Shown piece by piece: positions 27,533 through 36,947 of a stretch of DNA of 64,000 bases. The position numbers and the translations under genes were made by a program. Each line of letters begins with the position of its first letter. The first letter of the stretch is position 1. Source of the DNA: UBA4312 sp002394635 (lineage in GTDB: Bacteria; Bacillota_I; Bacilli_A; Erysipelotrichales; Erysipelotrichaceae); the NCBI GenBank assembly GCA_946539765.1, contig CAMNHO010000007.1, positions 1 through 64,000 of the forward strand, written 5' to 3'. The notes under the pieces were generated by a model, which saw only the letters and a list, made by a program, of their open reading frames with translations, ran no database searches and had not been told where the DNA came from.

Positions 27533-30140
27533 GTAAATTCCCTTGGTTTTTATAGTCTATTACACAGGTCAGATATGTTTCTATACAATCGGATTGATAT
27601 AAAGCTTCATTGAGCTTCTGGTTAGAATCCAGATAGTTCACAAAGAAATCATCAGATAGCTTCTGTAGAGACTGTACCTTTTTCTCTTTAGCTGTCACAT
27701 CATCTAACGCTTTTTGTAAATTGGATCGTTTTTTAATGGATATTCCCGTTAATTCTTTGACCTGGGCAATAAACGGCTGATTGTTGGTTTTCCATCCCTT
27801 CCATTCATCTTCATCATAATCTGCTGTCTTTTTAATGATCCTCTTCAACTGTTTTTTAGTTGTGGTATACTTCGTTTCATTTTGCAGCGATTCCAAATAT
27901 TCCGGCAGAGAATCGATTGGTTCATTTTCCTGCACATTAAGATTTAAATCTTTCAGCATTTTTTCCACCGGGATATTCGGATCCTGGCCAGACAGATAGT
28001 ATGCCAACATCACAAAAGAGGCCCGATGTTCATGATAGGCTTGTTCAGATGGAATATAATCCATCAGCTTTTCTTTGTAGGTATCCACAGTCTCCGTTCC
28101 GGTATAATCCACGCCACTGATTTCCTTAAATGTCGTATAAAAATCTTCATTCGCCTGTATCGTTATGGTTTTGCCATACCGGTAATACGCCCATTCCGAC
28201 AAAGGAAATAAGCAATACCAATCTCCCTCATAATTTATATTAAAGATATTTTGATAGCTCAAGCCGGCATTACGGCTGACATTCGGACAACCAAAGGTAT
28301 ACGCATAGATATTTTCATACACTATCATGCCTTGGTCCATACTATCATCGGTGAGCTGGCCAGCCAGATAATTGGCAATGGCTGCCCCACGGTTGTGCCC
28401 GGTAATCAAAATCTTCCGATGCACTGCATCCAGCCCATCCCTTTCAAAATATTCCTGCATCAAAGTATTGTAAATCTCCTTAGTGGCTTTATAATACCCA
28501 TCATGGTGCTGACCGTTTTCCCCTAGATTGAAGTTGGAAAACCATTCATCATTTTCCATAGAGCCACGGATTGCCACCACATAGACGCGTACCCTTTCTC
28601 CATTGATCTCCACATCTTTGGATGCGACGGTATAGGCCACAAAATCCGGGTCCTGATATGTTGCCTGACGCTGATAATTGTAGACATCTACTGTGGTAAA
28701 ACCGATTTGTTGATAAACATCCAAAATCTGAGCTTTATGATATGAGGAAGCACTTAAGGATACCGACATATCCATCATTTCTCGATCCGGCTGTCGGGAA
28801 ACACTGCTCTTTATCCAGAAAGAATCGGAATACGCAAACCGATGTGTCCCGTAAGAATCGATACCGGTATAACGGGCCTTGATATAAGGTGGCGCCTTTT
28901 TCTCATCCTGGTTTATCGTATCCTCTTTGTCGGAAACATCTGCCATTTCCTTAGCCACGGAATCATCAAAATCCGGATTGGTCCAATAGAAGAAATCAGC
29001 AGCGTTGCCAACGCAGATACGATCTACCACATGTTCAGCATTGTCCTCCGGTGTATCGCTGCCACTGTATTTACGAGCACCGGATTCAAAGATCATATAG
29101 ATGTCCTGGCCATCAATGACCACATTTTCAGCCATTGGCGGTACCGTATAGTAATCATGCATTGCCATCGCATCCGATGCACTTCCATCCATTCGCACTT
29201 CATACAAATAGATTTTATGGTCGTATTCCCGATTTAAGAAGTTTCGGCTTTTGGAACAACTGACAGCCAGGCAGTCCCTACCGTTGATCTTGGTAAAGGC
29301 TGCCCCATTGGCATTAGAAGGCAGAACAAACATATCCTCTGCTTCTTTAAGCTGAATGGAATTGCCCAGTTCATTGACATGGAAGGCATGTAAAGATCCA
29401 TTGGTCGCATATTCATAGTTTCCAATCCACAGTTGATCTTGATACCACGTCAGGTAAGAAGCCGTGTATTTACAATCTAACGTATGATCCAAAGAGAGTG
29501 CTACTCCATCCCGGTCCATTCGAACGGCCTGATCGATCCGATAAATGGAGATCGAACCAACCTGCCGATCCGAACCTAACGCAATCCATACCTTTTCTTT
29601 TCCATACGCCAGACCACCGACATGATTGACCAGCGGTTTTTGTCCGCTAAAAGAATTTTCATTATATTCACTGACTACAGTTCCGTTATAAGTATATAAA
29701 GAAATCGTTGTTAGATAGTCTCCTGTTTTTTTATCCAGTACATAGAGGACCGAAGGATGATTGTAGTAGGTTGTATTTTCACAATAAGCAGAAACCAGAA
29801 TATATTTTTCAGTTACACACAGTCCCTGAGGAATCATGCACGAACACAATTCATCATAAAGCTTTCCCTTACGATCGGTCATGCGAAGATGTGTTTTTTC
29901 TAATCCGGGAATCGGTATCGTCCGTTTTTCCGACAATACTGAAGTCACCGGATATTCTTCTTTCGCCGCTTCAAAGATATCCTGCTCATAGCGGTACTCT
30001 TTGCTGGTCAAATAATACGATTCTTCTTTCCGACCATATGTAGGTACCTCCGGATAAGAAGGAATCAGATACCAAAGACCAAGCACGGTACACACCAGGA
30101 GAACAATTCCAATCAAAACTCTCTTCACGCGTTTTTTCAT
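27519..30140 (-). CDS. Large membrane-anchored lipase class 3-like protein lacking the catalytic serine
   Basis: This 873-aa protein has an N-terminal membrane helix (about residues 6-24). A beta-strand-rich region with WD/Kelch-like repeated strands follows (residues ~30-390). A lipase-3-type alpha/beta domain comes next (VVAIRGSMENDEWFSN through TFGCPNVS), then a Lys/Gln-rich helical C-terminus. The nucleophile elbow reads ITGHNRGAAIA: Asn583 (codon AAC at 28392-28394) stands where the family has Ser (GHSxG). It is therefore probably inactive as a classical lipase or uses another residue. The ATG at 30140 gives a normal anchor; an upstream extension to 30227 is less likely. It precedes the polysaccharide locus but has its own terminator. 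Confidence 0.75.
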   Translation of the reverse strand: MKKRVKRVLIGIVLLVCTVLGLWYLIPSYPEVPTYGRKEESYYLTSKEYRYEQDIFEAAKEEYPVTSVLSEKRTIPIPGLEKTHLRMTDRKGKLYDELCSCMIPQGLCVTEKYILVSAYCENTTYYNHPSVLYVLDKKTGDYLTTISLYTYNGTVVSEYNENSFSGQKPLVNHVGGLAYGKEKVWIALGSDRQVGSISIYRIDQAVRMDRDGVALSLDHTLDCKYTASYLTWYQDQLWIGNYEYATNGSLHAFHVNELGNSIQLKEAEDMFVLPSNANGAAFTKINGRDCLAVSCSKSRNFLNREYDHKIYLYEVRMDGSASDAMAMHDYYTVPPMAENVVIDGQDIYMIFESGARKYSGSDTPEDNAEHVVDRICVGNAADFFYWTNPDFDDSVAKEMADVSDKEDTINQDEKKAPPYIKARYTGIDSYGTHRFAYSDSFWIKSSVSRQPDREMMDMSVSLSASSYHKAQILDVYQQIGFTTVDVYNYQRQATYQDPDFVAYTVASKDVEINGERVRVYVVAIRGSMENDEWFSNFNLGENGQHHDGYYKATKEIYNTLMQEYFERDGLDAVHRKILITGHNRGAAIANYLAGQLTDDSMDQGMIVYENIYAYTFGCPNVSRNAGLSYQNIFNINYEGDWYCLFPLSEWAYYRYGKTITIQANEDFYTTFKEISGVDYTGTETVDTYKEKLMDYIPSEQAYHEHRASFVMLAYYLSGQDPNIPVEKMLKDLNLNVQENEPIDSLPEYLESLQNETKYTTTKKQLKRIIKKTADYDEDEWKGWKTNNQPFIAQVKELTGISIKKRSNLQKALDDVTAKEKKVQSLQKLSDDFFVNYLDSNQKLNEALYQSDCIETYLTCVIDYKNQGNLRISS

Positions 30141-30245
30141 ACTATCAGTATAGCACGTTCTTATCATCAACAAGATTTGTATGCTTGGTAAATACATTGT
30201 GAATAAAAAAGAAAAGACAACAAGCAATTGATCAGCGTATCGCTT

Positions 30246-30380
30246 TTATCTTTTCTTTTTTTCATTTTGTTCCCACTGGATCAAGGTAGGATCATTTAAG
30301 ATTCGAAAACATCGGTAAGAAAAAGGGACATATGTAAAAAAACCATACATCGCTTTCTCTATCAACGAAGGTTTATTCAT
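30246..30380 (-). CDS. Possible 44-aa small protein after the GT2 gene
   Basis: The frame starts MNKPSLIEKAMYG and ends with a basic NEKKKR tail. It has an aromatic centre (GFFTYVPFSYRCF). The start lies 15 bases after the end of the GT2 gene, but the GGAAG is too close to the ATG to be a normal ribosome site. It could be a real small protein, a relic, or chance. No family is recognised. Confidence 0.3.
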   Translation of the reverse strand: MNKPSLIEKAMYGFFTYVPFSYRCFRILNDPTLIQWEQNEKKKR

Positions 30381-30395
30381 CTTCCGAAACAAAGA

Positions 30396-31256
30396 TTATG
30401 CATATTTTATATTCTGTTTATTCTCTCTTTGGTATTTCGTATGATTCTGTACCCTGCCGACATATCGATATACATACCCACACTTCAGGATTTCAATTAA
30501 GTAATAATACTTTGCCGGATCCGGCACTACACAAGTTTCTATATATTTTTTATAGGCAGAGGATAACTGATATGTAGCCATCGGAGAAGCCTTTGTCATT
30601 AACGACCCTTCCCGCATATAATAATGATATAAAGTAGTATCTGCCAGTGCACATTTCATATCTAAATGCGAAGTAAATACTTCCATATTATAGTAGGAAT
30701 CTTCAAACAAGAAATCTTTCCTGAAACAAATCCCGTCAATCAATTCTCTTTTATACAGCCTTCCCCAAACATAGCCTGCCGAAACTGTCCGATTATGATA
30801 AATCTGGTCATCGAAAAGAATTTGTGCTTTCACTTTATCCACATCAATCAGGAGGTCTTCCCCTATAAACTCAGTCTCTTTGGCATATCCTCCCACTATC
30901 AAATCGGAAGACGTCTTCTTTGCCAAATTTAAAAGTATTTCGAAAAATTGAGGATGGATCCAGTCATCGGAACCAATGAAGGAAATAAATCGGCTTTCTT
31001 TTGCCAGACAACGCAACCCTGTATTCCTGGCAGCAGATAATCCTTGGTTTTCCTGCGAAACAACACGTATCCGATTATCTTTCTGCTGAAATGATTTTAA
31101 AATATCCAGGCTTTCATCTGTGCTCCCATCATTTATACAAATGATATCTAAATTCTTATACGTATTATTCACAACCGAAAAAAGACACCGTTCCAAATAA
31201 GGTGCCACATTATAAACAGGGATAATAACGGATATCAATTCTGAACGGTTAACCAT
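30396..31256 (-). CDS. GT2 glycosyltransferase, distal end of the polysaccharide locus
   Basis: This is a 286-aa GT-A fold inverting transferase. The UDP-sugar half is SVIIPVYNVAPYLERCLFSV, the first Asp motif is CINDGSTDESLDIL, and IGSDDWI carries the metal-binding DD. It has no clear membrane helix. It lies about 260 bases downstream of the metallophosphoesterase gene, so it may be separately transcribed. The transferred sugar and acceptor are unknown. Confidence 0.88.
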   Translation of the reverse strand: MVNRSELISVIIPVYNVAPYLERCLFSVVNNTYKNLDIICINDGSTDESLDILKSFQQKDNRIRVVSQENQGLSAARNTGLRCLAKESRFISFIGSDDWIHPQFFEILLNLAKKTSSDLIVGGYAKETEFIGEDLLIDVDKVKAQILFDDQIYHNRTVSAGYVWGRLYKRELIDGICFRKDFLFEDSYYNMEVFTSHLDMKCALADTTLYHYYMREGSLMTKASPMATYQLSSAYKKYIETCVVPDPAKYYYLIEILKCGYVYRYVGRVQNHTKYQRENKQNIKYA

Positions 31257-31390
31257 ATGCTTATTATACTTGAAATAATCAATAAATTATATTCAAATAT
31301 ATATATTTAAACATACTTATATCGACATTTTAATAGAATGATCGGCCTTTTTACTTATTTCGTTTTATATAAATATTTACATAAAATCAA

Positions 31391-31520
31391 TTAGAGTTCT
31401 GTAAAGAGTGAACCGTCATCAATTCTATATATATTTAAAACTGCTTTGTCTTTATATTTCGTTTCTTCAAACTCTTGCGTACTATCATTCTTTTTATCGA
31501 TAATAGACCCCTCTCTTTGT
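31391..31520 (-). pseudogene. Possible 3' relic of a lost polysaccharide-locus gene
   Basis: After the metallophosphoesterase stop, one minus-strand frame stays open to a TAA at 31391. It encodes a protein-like tail with DKKNDSTQEFEE and ending in AVLNIYRIDDGSLFTEL. It has no start codon with a ribosome site and overlaps the metallophosphoesterase end. It looks like the leftover C-terminus of a deleted gene. The rest of the 31257-31520 gap is very AT-rich and shows no gene. Confidence 0.3.
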
Positions 31521-32369
31521 CTATAACTCGATCAATACTACCTCCGGTATATTATTCAACCTAGGTATTTTCTCGTTACTGCCCAGTCCCCTTGATAAAA
31601 TCATTATATGACCATCTGATTCATATTGTCCTTCCAGCTTTCCAGGAAACAACTTTTCATCGGGCGCATAAATTCCACCAATAAAAGGAAGGATTATCTG
31701 TCCTCCATGAACATGGCCAGATAATACCAAGTTTATATCCCATTCCTTTAAGCCATCTTGGTGCAGCCATGTATACGGCATATGACAAAGAAGTAAAGTA
31801 TATGAATCTGTATTCATGAAATCCTTTAAAAACTGAATCTCTTCATTTTTTGCAGGACCATTTTCTAAAAACTTTTCCGGCATACAATATCCATAAATAC
31901 CACCGATGCGAATCTTAGAGCCTTTTATGATTATATCTTCGTATTCTGTTTTCAAGACATGCGCACCGTTTTCTTCATATATTGTTTTTAAATCTTTAGA
32001 ATAGTTTTTTTCATAAGCCACTTCATGATTCCCATAAGAAATATATACAGGTGCCATTTGGGCAAGGTCTTTAATGAGGTTCGTGGCCACATTCGTATTC
32101 GAATTGTTTCCATTTAACAAATCTCCAGTAATACAGATTATATCCGGTGACAACTCTCTTACCTTTTTCACTAATTTTGTGTTTCCATTTCCAAATTCAC
32201 TATTATGTAGATCTGTTAGCTGAACAATACGAATTGATTCATCAATTTTATTACTCTGAATTGAATAACTGGTTGTCATTAAAGAATATTTGGACTGATA
32301 ATATGAAAATAAAATAAATGTAAAAATAATAGTAATCATAATGATGAATCTTCCCAACACTTTTTTCAT
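31521..32369 (-). CDS. Membrane-anchored metallophosphoesterase (YkuE-like)
   Basis: This 282-aa calcineurin-like phosphoesterase has an N-terminal signal anchor (residues ~5-24). The full dimetal motif set is present: QLTDLHNSEFG, ITGDLLNG, YGNHEVAY, LLCHMPY and LSGHVHGGQ. It should act outside the membrane. It follows the ABC exporter ATPase by 16 bases, so it is the likely last gene of the export operon. A role in hydrolysing a lipid-linked or phosphate-containing surface polymer intermediate is possible but unproven. Confidence 0.88.
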   Translation of the reverse strand: MKKVLGRFIIMITIIFTFILFSYYQSKYSLMTTSYSIQSNKIDESIRIVQLTDLHNSEFGNGNTKLVKKVRELSPDIICITGDLLNGNNSNTNVATNLIKDLAQMAPVYISYGNHEVAYEKNYSKDLKTIYEENGAHVLKTEYEDIIIKGSKIRIGGIYGYCMPEKFLENGPAKNEEIQFLKDFMNTDSYTLLLCHMPYTWLHQDGLKEWDINLVLSGHVHGGQIILPFIGGIYAPDEKLFPGKLEGQYESDGHIMILSRGLGSNEKIPRLNNIPEVVLIEL

Positions 32370-32385
32370 ATAATCCCTCTACCAT

Positions 32386-33666
32386 TTATACAATTTTCAA
32401 ATCTTTTAGTTTTATATTTCCCCAAAAACCTTTTAACCACATGATATCCAGATGATTATCATCGTCTCTGATTTCAAATGTCATGGCTTTTTCAACAACA
32501 TCTATATCCGTATATGTTCCAAGTGAGTTCTTTTCAAACAGTCCAAGCACAACACTATATTTTCCGGGAACCAATCCATTAGAATCAAATTCTAACCGAT
32601 AGGTTTTTAACGTGTCTTCATCGGAATGTAAACTATCAAAAATAAAACTAGTCCCAATGGAACTGCCATCGGCCGCTCTAATTTCAAATCTTAAAGATAA
32701 TGAACTTGTTAGTACTCTACTATATATACTTAAATCAAATACTATTCTTTGGCTATAATCATATATTGGAACGTCAACACCGACAAACTCAACAGTCATC
32801 ATTTTCGCTATTGGTTTTGGTGATAAATACTTTTGATAAATATTTGAAATATCAAATCTAGTTTCTAAAACACTCATCGATGTTTCCATATAAATAGATA
32901 TTGCTTCTTCAACATCACCATCATAAACGATCTTTCCTTGATTCATTACAATACATCTGGTACAGAATTGACGAATTGTGCTCATATTATGACTAACATA
33001 TAATATAGTTCGTCCTTCGTTCATGCTAGCACTGCCCATACGCCCTAAACATTTCTTTTGAAACTTCATATCTCCTACAGCCAAAACTTCATCCATAATC
33101 ATTATTTCACTATCTAGATGTGCAGCTACAGAGAATGCCAGTTTCACGTACATTCCACTTGAATACCTCTTTACGGGTGTATCTATGAATTCTCCACATT
33201 CTGAGAATTCGATAATCTCATCCATCTTCTTATCTATTTCACTTTTTGTCATGCCCAAAATTGCACCATTCATATAGATATTTTCTCTTCCGGTCATTTC
33301 CCCATTAAAACCAGTGCCAACTTCTAACATGGATGCCACGCGGCCATAAATATCTATTTCTCCTTCCGTTGGGGCAGTCACTCTAGAAAGAAGTTTCAAC
33401 AATGTACTTTTGCCGGCACCGTTAGCACCGATTATTCCTACCGCTTCTCCTTTATAGACCGTTAGATTTATACCATTAAGTGCCGAAAAAGTCTGACCTA
33501 TTAATCTTTGGTTCATTCCAACTTTGATATTAGGATCTTCTTTTCCCCTTTTTCTAGCCCACCAGCTCTGTAAATCGCTCTGAAGTGATCCTCCACCAAT
33601 TTGCCCTAACCGATAAACTTTTTTTACATTGGACAGTTGAATGGCCACTTTTTTTTCTTTGTTCAT
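32386..33666 (-). CDS. Polysaccharide ABC exporter ATPase with C-terminal carbohydrate-binding domain (Wzt/TagH-like)
   Basis: This 426-aa protein energises polysaccharide export. The ABC domain (residues ~1-245) has Walker A GANGAGKST, the signature-type YSSGMYVKLAFSVA and Walker B SEIMIMDEVL. The C-terminal ~180 residues form a beta-rich domain like Wzt-C, which in O-antigen exporters recognises the finished glycan end. It pairs with the permease gene just upstream (12-base gap). Wzt-C type architecture predicts recognition of a chain terminator. Confidence 0.93.
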   Translation of the reverse strand: MNKEKKVAIQLSNVKKVYRLGQIGGGSLQSDLQSWWARKRGKEDPNIKVGMNQRLIGQTFSALNGINLTVYKGEAVGIIGANGAGKSTLLKLLSRVTAPTEGEIDIYGRVASMLEVGTGFNGEMTGRENIYMNGAILGMTKSEIDKKMDEIIEFSECGEFIDTPVKRYSSGMYVKLAFSVAAHLDSEIMIMDEVLAVGDMKFQKKCLGRMGSASMNEGRTILYVSHNMSTIRQFCTRCIVMNQGKIVYDGDVEEAISIYMETSMSVLETRFDISNIYQKYLSPKPIAKMMTVEFVGVDVPIYDYSQRIVFDLSIYSRVLTSSLSLRFEIRAADGSSIGTSFIFDSLHSDEDTLKTYRLEFDSNGLVPGKYSVVLGLFEKNSLGTYTDIDVVEKAMTFEIRDDDNHLDIMWLKGFWGNIKLKDLKIV

Positions 33667-33678
33667 CCTAACTCTCCT

Positions 33679-34533
33679 TTAAACAGTATCCATGAATGTT
33701 TTTTCAACTCGATTAAAAATTATAATACCAACCACAAAAATAAGAATTGTAATTATCCAAGATAGCAGCAAATAGCTTATAATGATTGTTCCATTTCCTA
33801 AAATTGCATACCTAAACACTTCTATAGGCATTGTCACAGGATTTATTAGCAGCATAGTTCTCATCCATCCAGACTTTAACATAGACAACGGATAGACAAT
33901 TGGACTGGCGTACATCCATAATTGGACTCCAAATTGAACCAATATTGCCAAATCTCTATATTTCGTTGTCAAACTCGAAATAATAATGCCACAACCAAGC
34001 CCTAATAACCCTAAATGAATCAAAACAACAAGAACGAATGGCCATGCTTCCCAATGAGGATGTACGTTTCCATTTTGAATATAGTAAACCAAGAATCCAA
34101 ATACTAAAACCATTTGAATTCCTAATTGAATGATAGATGCCAGTACATTAGAAATCGGGACAGTTAGTCTTGGAAAATACACTTTTCCAAAGACATTGGC
34201 ATTATCTGTGAAAGCTTTTGCGTTCTTTGTGATTGATGTTGAGAAATAAATCCAAATCGCATTACTACATAGATAAAAAAGGATTTGTGGCACCCCTTTC
34301 GTAGAAATACCAGCTATCCCTCCAAATACAAATGTGTAAATCAAACTGGTTAAAAAAGGATTGATAAAAATCCAGGCAGGACCCAATATAGTCTGTTTAT
34401 ATGTCAAGGCAAATGTCCTTTTTGTAAAAAGAACTATTAGATCCTTATATTTCCAGACTTCATCTAGCTTTAAATCAAACCATTTAAAGTCTGAACTAAT
34501 ATGAATATGATAATTTGTAGCTTTTTCACTCAT
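33679..34533 (-). CDS. Polysaccharide ABC-2 exporter permease (Wzm/TagG-like)
   Basis: This is a 284-aa integral membrane protein with about six helices after an N-terminal amphipathic segment (KYKDLIVLFTKRTFALTYKQTILGPAWIFINP). That segment is characteristic of ABC-2 type polysaccharide or teichoic acid exporters. It makes the export channel with the downstream ATPase. The gene sits within a continuous same-strand operon. Confidence 0.93.
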   Translation of the reverse strand: MSEKATNYHIHISSDFKWFDLKLDEVWKYKDLIVLFTKRTFALTYKQTILGPAWIFINPFLTSLIYTFVFGGIAGISTKGVPQILFYLCSNAIWIYFSTSITKNAKAFTDNANVFGKVYFPRLTVPISNVLASIIQLGIQMVLVFGFLVYYIQNGNVHPHWEAWPFVLVVLIHLGLLGLGCGIIISSLTTKYRDLAILVQFGVQLWMYASPIVYPLSMLKSGWMRTMLLINPVTMPIEVFRYAILGNGTIIISYLLLSWIITILIFVVGIIIFNRVEKTFMDTV

Positions 34534-34550
34534 ATTATTACCACCCCAGT

Positions 34551-35780
34551 TTACTTTACATCCAATATCTTTCTTCTTAACTTTTTTATGCTCTTTGGTA
34601 TCAACGCTTTCATTGCTCTTTTTACTTTAACAATTTTTAAACGTTTTTGATACCAATCCTCCACATATTCATAGCCTTTAATATATTCATTCATAATATC
34701 ATTTCTTTCCAGCTTCAAAATGGAAGGATGATTGAGTTGTCCATTATAACGAATGATGCTTTCTAGCTTAACCTCAGATTTAGAAATTGTTTGTCCGTAC
34801 TCTCTAATTAGGTTTGCTCCATGTTGATTATTAATCAACATACAAGATATTCCTTTTTTTTCATCAAATGGCCCTCGATTCGTTTTTAATAAATCCGGCC
34901 TAGTAACTTCTATCCCCCAGAAATCTCCTATTGTGATGTCACCGGGTCTATGTGAACCTGCATATGGACAACTATAGCAATTAATACGATAAGTTAATGA
35001 ATCGAGAAACAATTGATAATATGAGGACCCTTCCGGATCGAAATACTCTTCGCAGAGTTCATTATTTCTGTTTCTGAATTTCATTTTCCCATATAGTTTC
35101 CAACCTTGCGTTTTGTCTCTGAATTTATAATCTAAAACTTCTATGTCTTCTTTTTCTTCCACATATTTTAAATAATCCTGGAAAAAGGATAAGCTTGGAA
35201 CACCGTGACATACAATATCGATCGTATAAAGATTAGAATATTCTTTTCCTAAATACGATTTAAGCCCTACAATTTGGCATGGAGTACCACTAAACAAAAC
35301 AAGTTTTCCCGTTTTTAAATTGTTTTCTATATCACTAAAAACCAAATGACTTTTGCTATAAACATATTTAGACCCCTTTAATACATGCAATTCATCTTCT
35401 TTGGATACAATGATATGTCTAACATTTATTAAGTCACTTTCTTTCAAGAGCGCACTTCCGCACACAATACCATTATTACATAAGATTGAACTGGCAATTC
35501 CAGCAAAGACACCACCCGACGAGGATGCCATCGTATCTGCATCTGTACTAGCAGCCGCATATGCAGTCAACGGCTTCATGCTTTTATCATTAGCTTCGCT
35601 TTTATATGTGCACCTATTAATACACAGCTTACAATCGATACACTTATCTTCATCAATTGAAGGGTATAAAAACCCATATTCATCCTGTAAAAAAACAATA
35701 GCTTTCACGGGACACAATTCAATACATGCACCACATGCACAACACTTATCTTTGTTTTCTATGAGTTCCATCGTCTTCAT
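34551..35780 (-). CDS. FrhB-type [4Fe-4S] protein of polysaccharide loci
   Basis: This 409-aa protein has two N-terminal ferredoxin motifs (CCACGACIELCPVKA and CIDCKLCINRC, residues ~12-58). The body resembles the coenzyme F420 hydrogenase/dehydrogenase beta subunit (ASSSGGVFAGIASSIL, LFSGTPCQIVGLKSYL, DIVCHGVPS, CYSCPYAGSHRPGDITIGDFWG). Such proteins recur next to polysaccharide pyruvyltransferases in anaerobes. Their activity, perhaps a reductive sugar modification, is not established. It is flanked by the WbsX-like gene and the exporter. Confidence 0.85.
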   Translation of the reverse strand: MKTMELIENKDKCCACGACIELCPVKAIVFLQDEYGFLYPSIDEDKCIDCKLCINRCTYKSEANDKSMKPLTAYAAASTDADTMASSSGGVFAGIASSILCNNGIVCGSALLKESDLINVRHIIVSKEDELHVLKGSKYVYSKSHLVFSDIENNLKTGKLVLFSGTPCQIVGLKSYLGKEYSNLYTIDIVCHGVPSLSFFQDYLKYVEEKEDIEVLDYKFRDKTQGWKLYGKMKFRNRNNELCEEYFDPEGSSYYQLFLDSLTYRINCYSCPYAGSHRPGDITIGDFWGIEVTRPDLLKTNRGPFDEKKGISCMLINNQHGANLIREYGQTISKSEVKLESIIRYNGQLNHPSILKLERNDIMNEYIKGYEYVEDWYQKRLKIVKVKRAMKALIPKSIKKLRRKILDVK

Positions 35781-35783
35781 ATG

Positions 35784-36938
35784 TCAATTCTCTTGTAAAG
35801 CTTTCTTTAATGCTTCGAGTTTATCAAAGCCGTATGTTTCATCCGGTTCTAAAAATGCGCCTTCTGCCCATTCATTCCAGGCATTCATAAAAATAATCGG
35901 TTTATTTTCCTTTTTTGCTTTTAATACCAACTGTTTCATATAATATCCAAATTTATCAATGGTAAACCCTTTATATACCAATCCTTTTGTGTTTCTGGGT
36001 GTGTTATCCCAGTCAACAAATGCACCTGGCCAAAAATTATCTAACCATTTATTATTTAGTATATTTTTCCATGTATCATCGTATATATACATTGTCAATT
36101 GATCTGATTTACTTATGGCTTGCCTGTTTTTATTCTGTTTTTCTCGATATTTTATCAGCAAATGTTCCCCAGTAAGCTTTCTTATCAGATTCACTTTCTT
36201 GGAAGTGCCCGGTTCTCCTTTAAATGCATTATTTCTGGAATATACAGGTTCAAATCCGATAAAGTGGTCAAAAATATCGTTTCTATAATACATATCTTTG
36301 TAATATGTTGGAAATTGATACGCTAGACACAGTCCTGCAAGTCCCTCTTCTTTCGCTCTTTTACGAAAATACTTACACATCTCATATATATTAGTTATCA
36401 AATCCGGTTTGTATATCACAAATACTGGCTTTTGATTATAAGTAATGTATCTTTTATCCTTAAAAAAAGGAAGCAAATACTGAAAATGATATTCCCAGTC
36501 TTGTTTATTACCATACTCTTGTCTGGCAATTATTTCGTTATTTCCTCCGTCCCACCGACGGCTCCAATTTTCATTTGCCCAACAGAAACAAAATGGAAGA
36601 CCTACATTTTTATTAGCAAGCATCTGTTCCGCTGGTTTTTCCAATAGCTTTTTACCATCTTTAAACCAATAATGATAATAACAAAAACCAAATACTCCAT
36701 ATTTTTTCGCTAGTTCTGCTTGCCATATTTTTACATCATCATCTAATAGATTATAGTAGTTGTTGTGTAAAGGTGTCTTAGGTTGATCGTGTCCTTTAAA
36801 AAGAGGCTTTGCCTTCTTTACGTTCGTCCATTCTGTAAAACCTTTTCCCCACCATTGATCATTTTCGGGTATTGTATGAAATTGCGGTAAATAAAATGAT
36901 ATCAGTTTTATCCCTTTACCATCATTGATTTCAGCCAT
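35784..36938 (-). CDS. WbsX-like (GH99-like) polysaccharide biosynthesis protein
   Basis: This 384-aa protein carries the WbsX/glycosyltransferase-like signature: LISFYLPQFHTIPENDQWWGKGFTEWTNV, WANENWSRRWDG and WNEWAEGAFLEPD near the C-terminus. WbsX proteins are found in O-antigen and capsule loci and are structurally like GH99 endo-mannosidases. Whether they transfer or hydrolyse sugars is unclear. There is no signal peptide, so cytosolic action is expected. It is three bases from the FrhB-like gene. Confidence 0.87.
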   Translation of the reverse strand: MAEINDGKGIKLISFYLPQFHTIPENDQWWGKGFTEWTNVKKAKPLFKGHDQPKTPLHNNYYNLLDDDVKIWQAELAKKYGVFGFCYYHYWFKDGKKLLEKPAEQMLANKNVGLPFCFCWANENWSRRWDGGNNEIIARQEYGNKQDWEYHFQYLLPFFKDKRYITYNQKPVFVIYKPDLITNIYEMCKYFRKRAKEEGLAGLCLAYQFPTYYKDMYYRNDIFDHFIGFEPVYSRNNAFKGEPGTSKKVNLIRKLTGEHLLIKYREKQNKNRQAISKSDQLTMYIYDDTWKNILNNKWLDNFWPGAFVDWDNTPRNTKGLVYKGFTIDKFGYYMKQLVLKAKKENKPIIFMNAWNEWAEGAFLEPDETYGFDKLEALKKALQEN

Positions 36939-36947
36939 ATTCCACCT

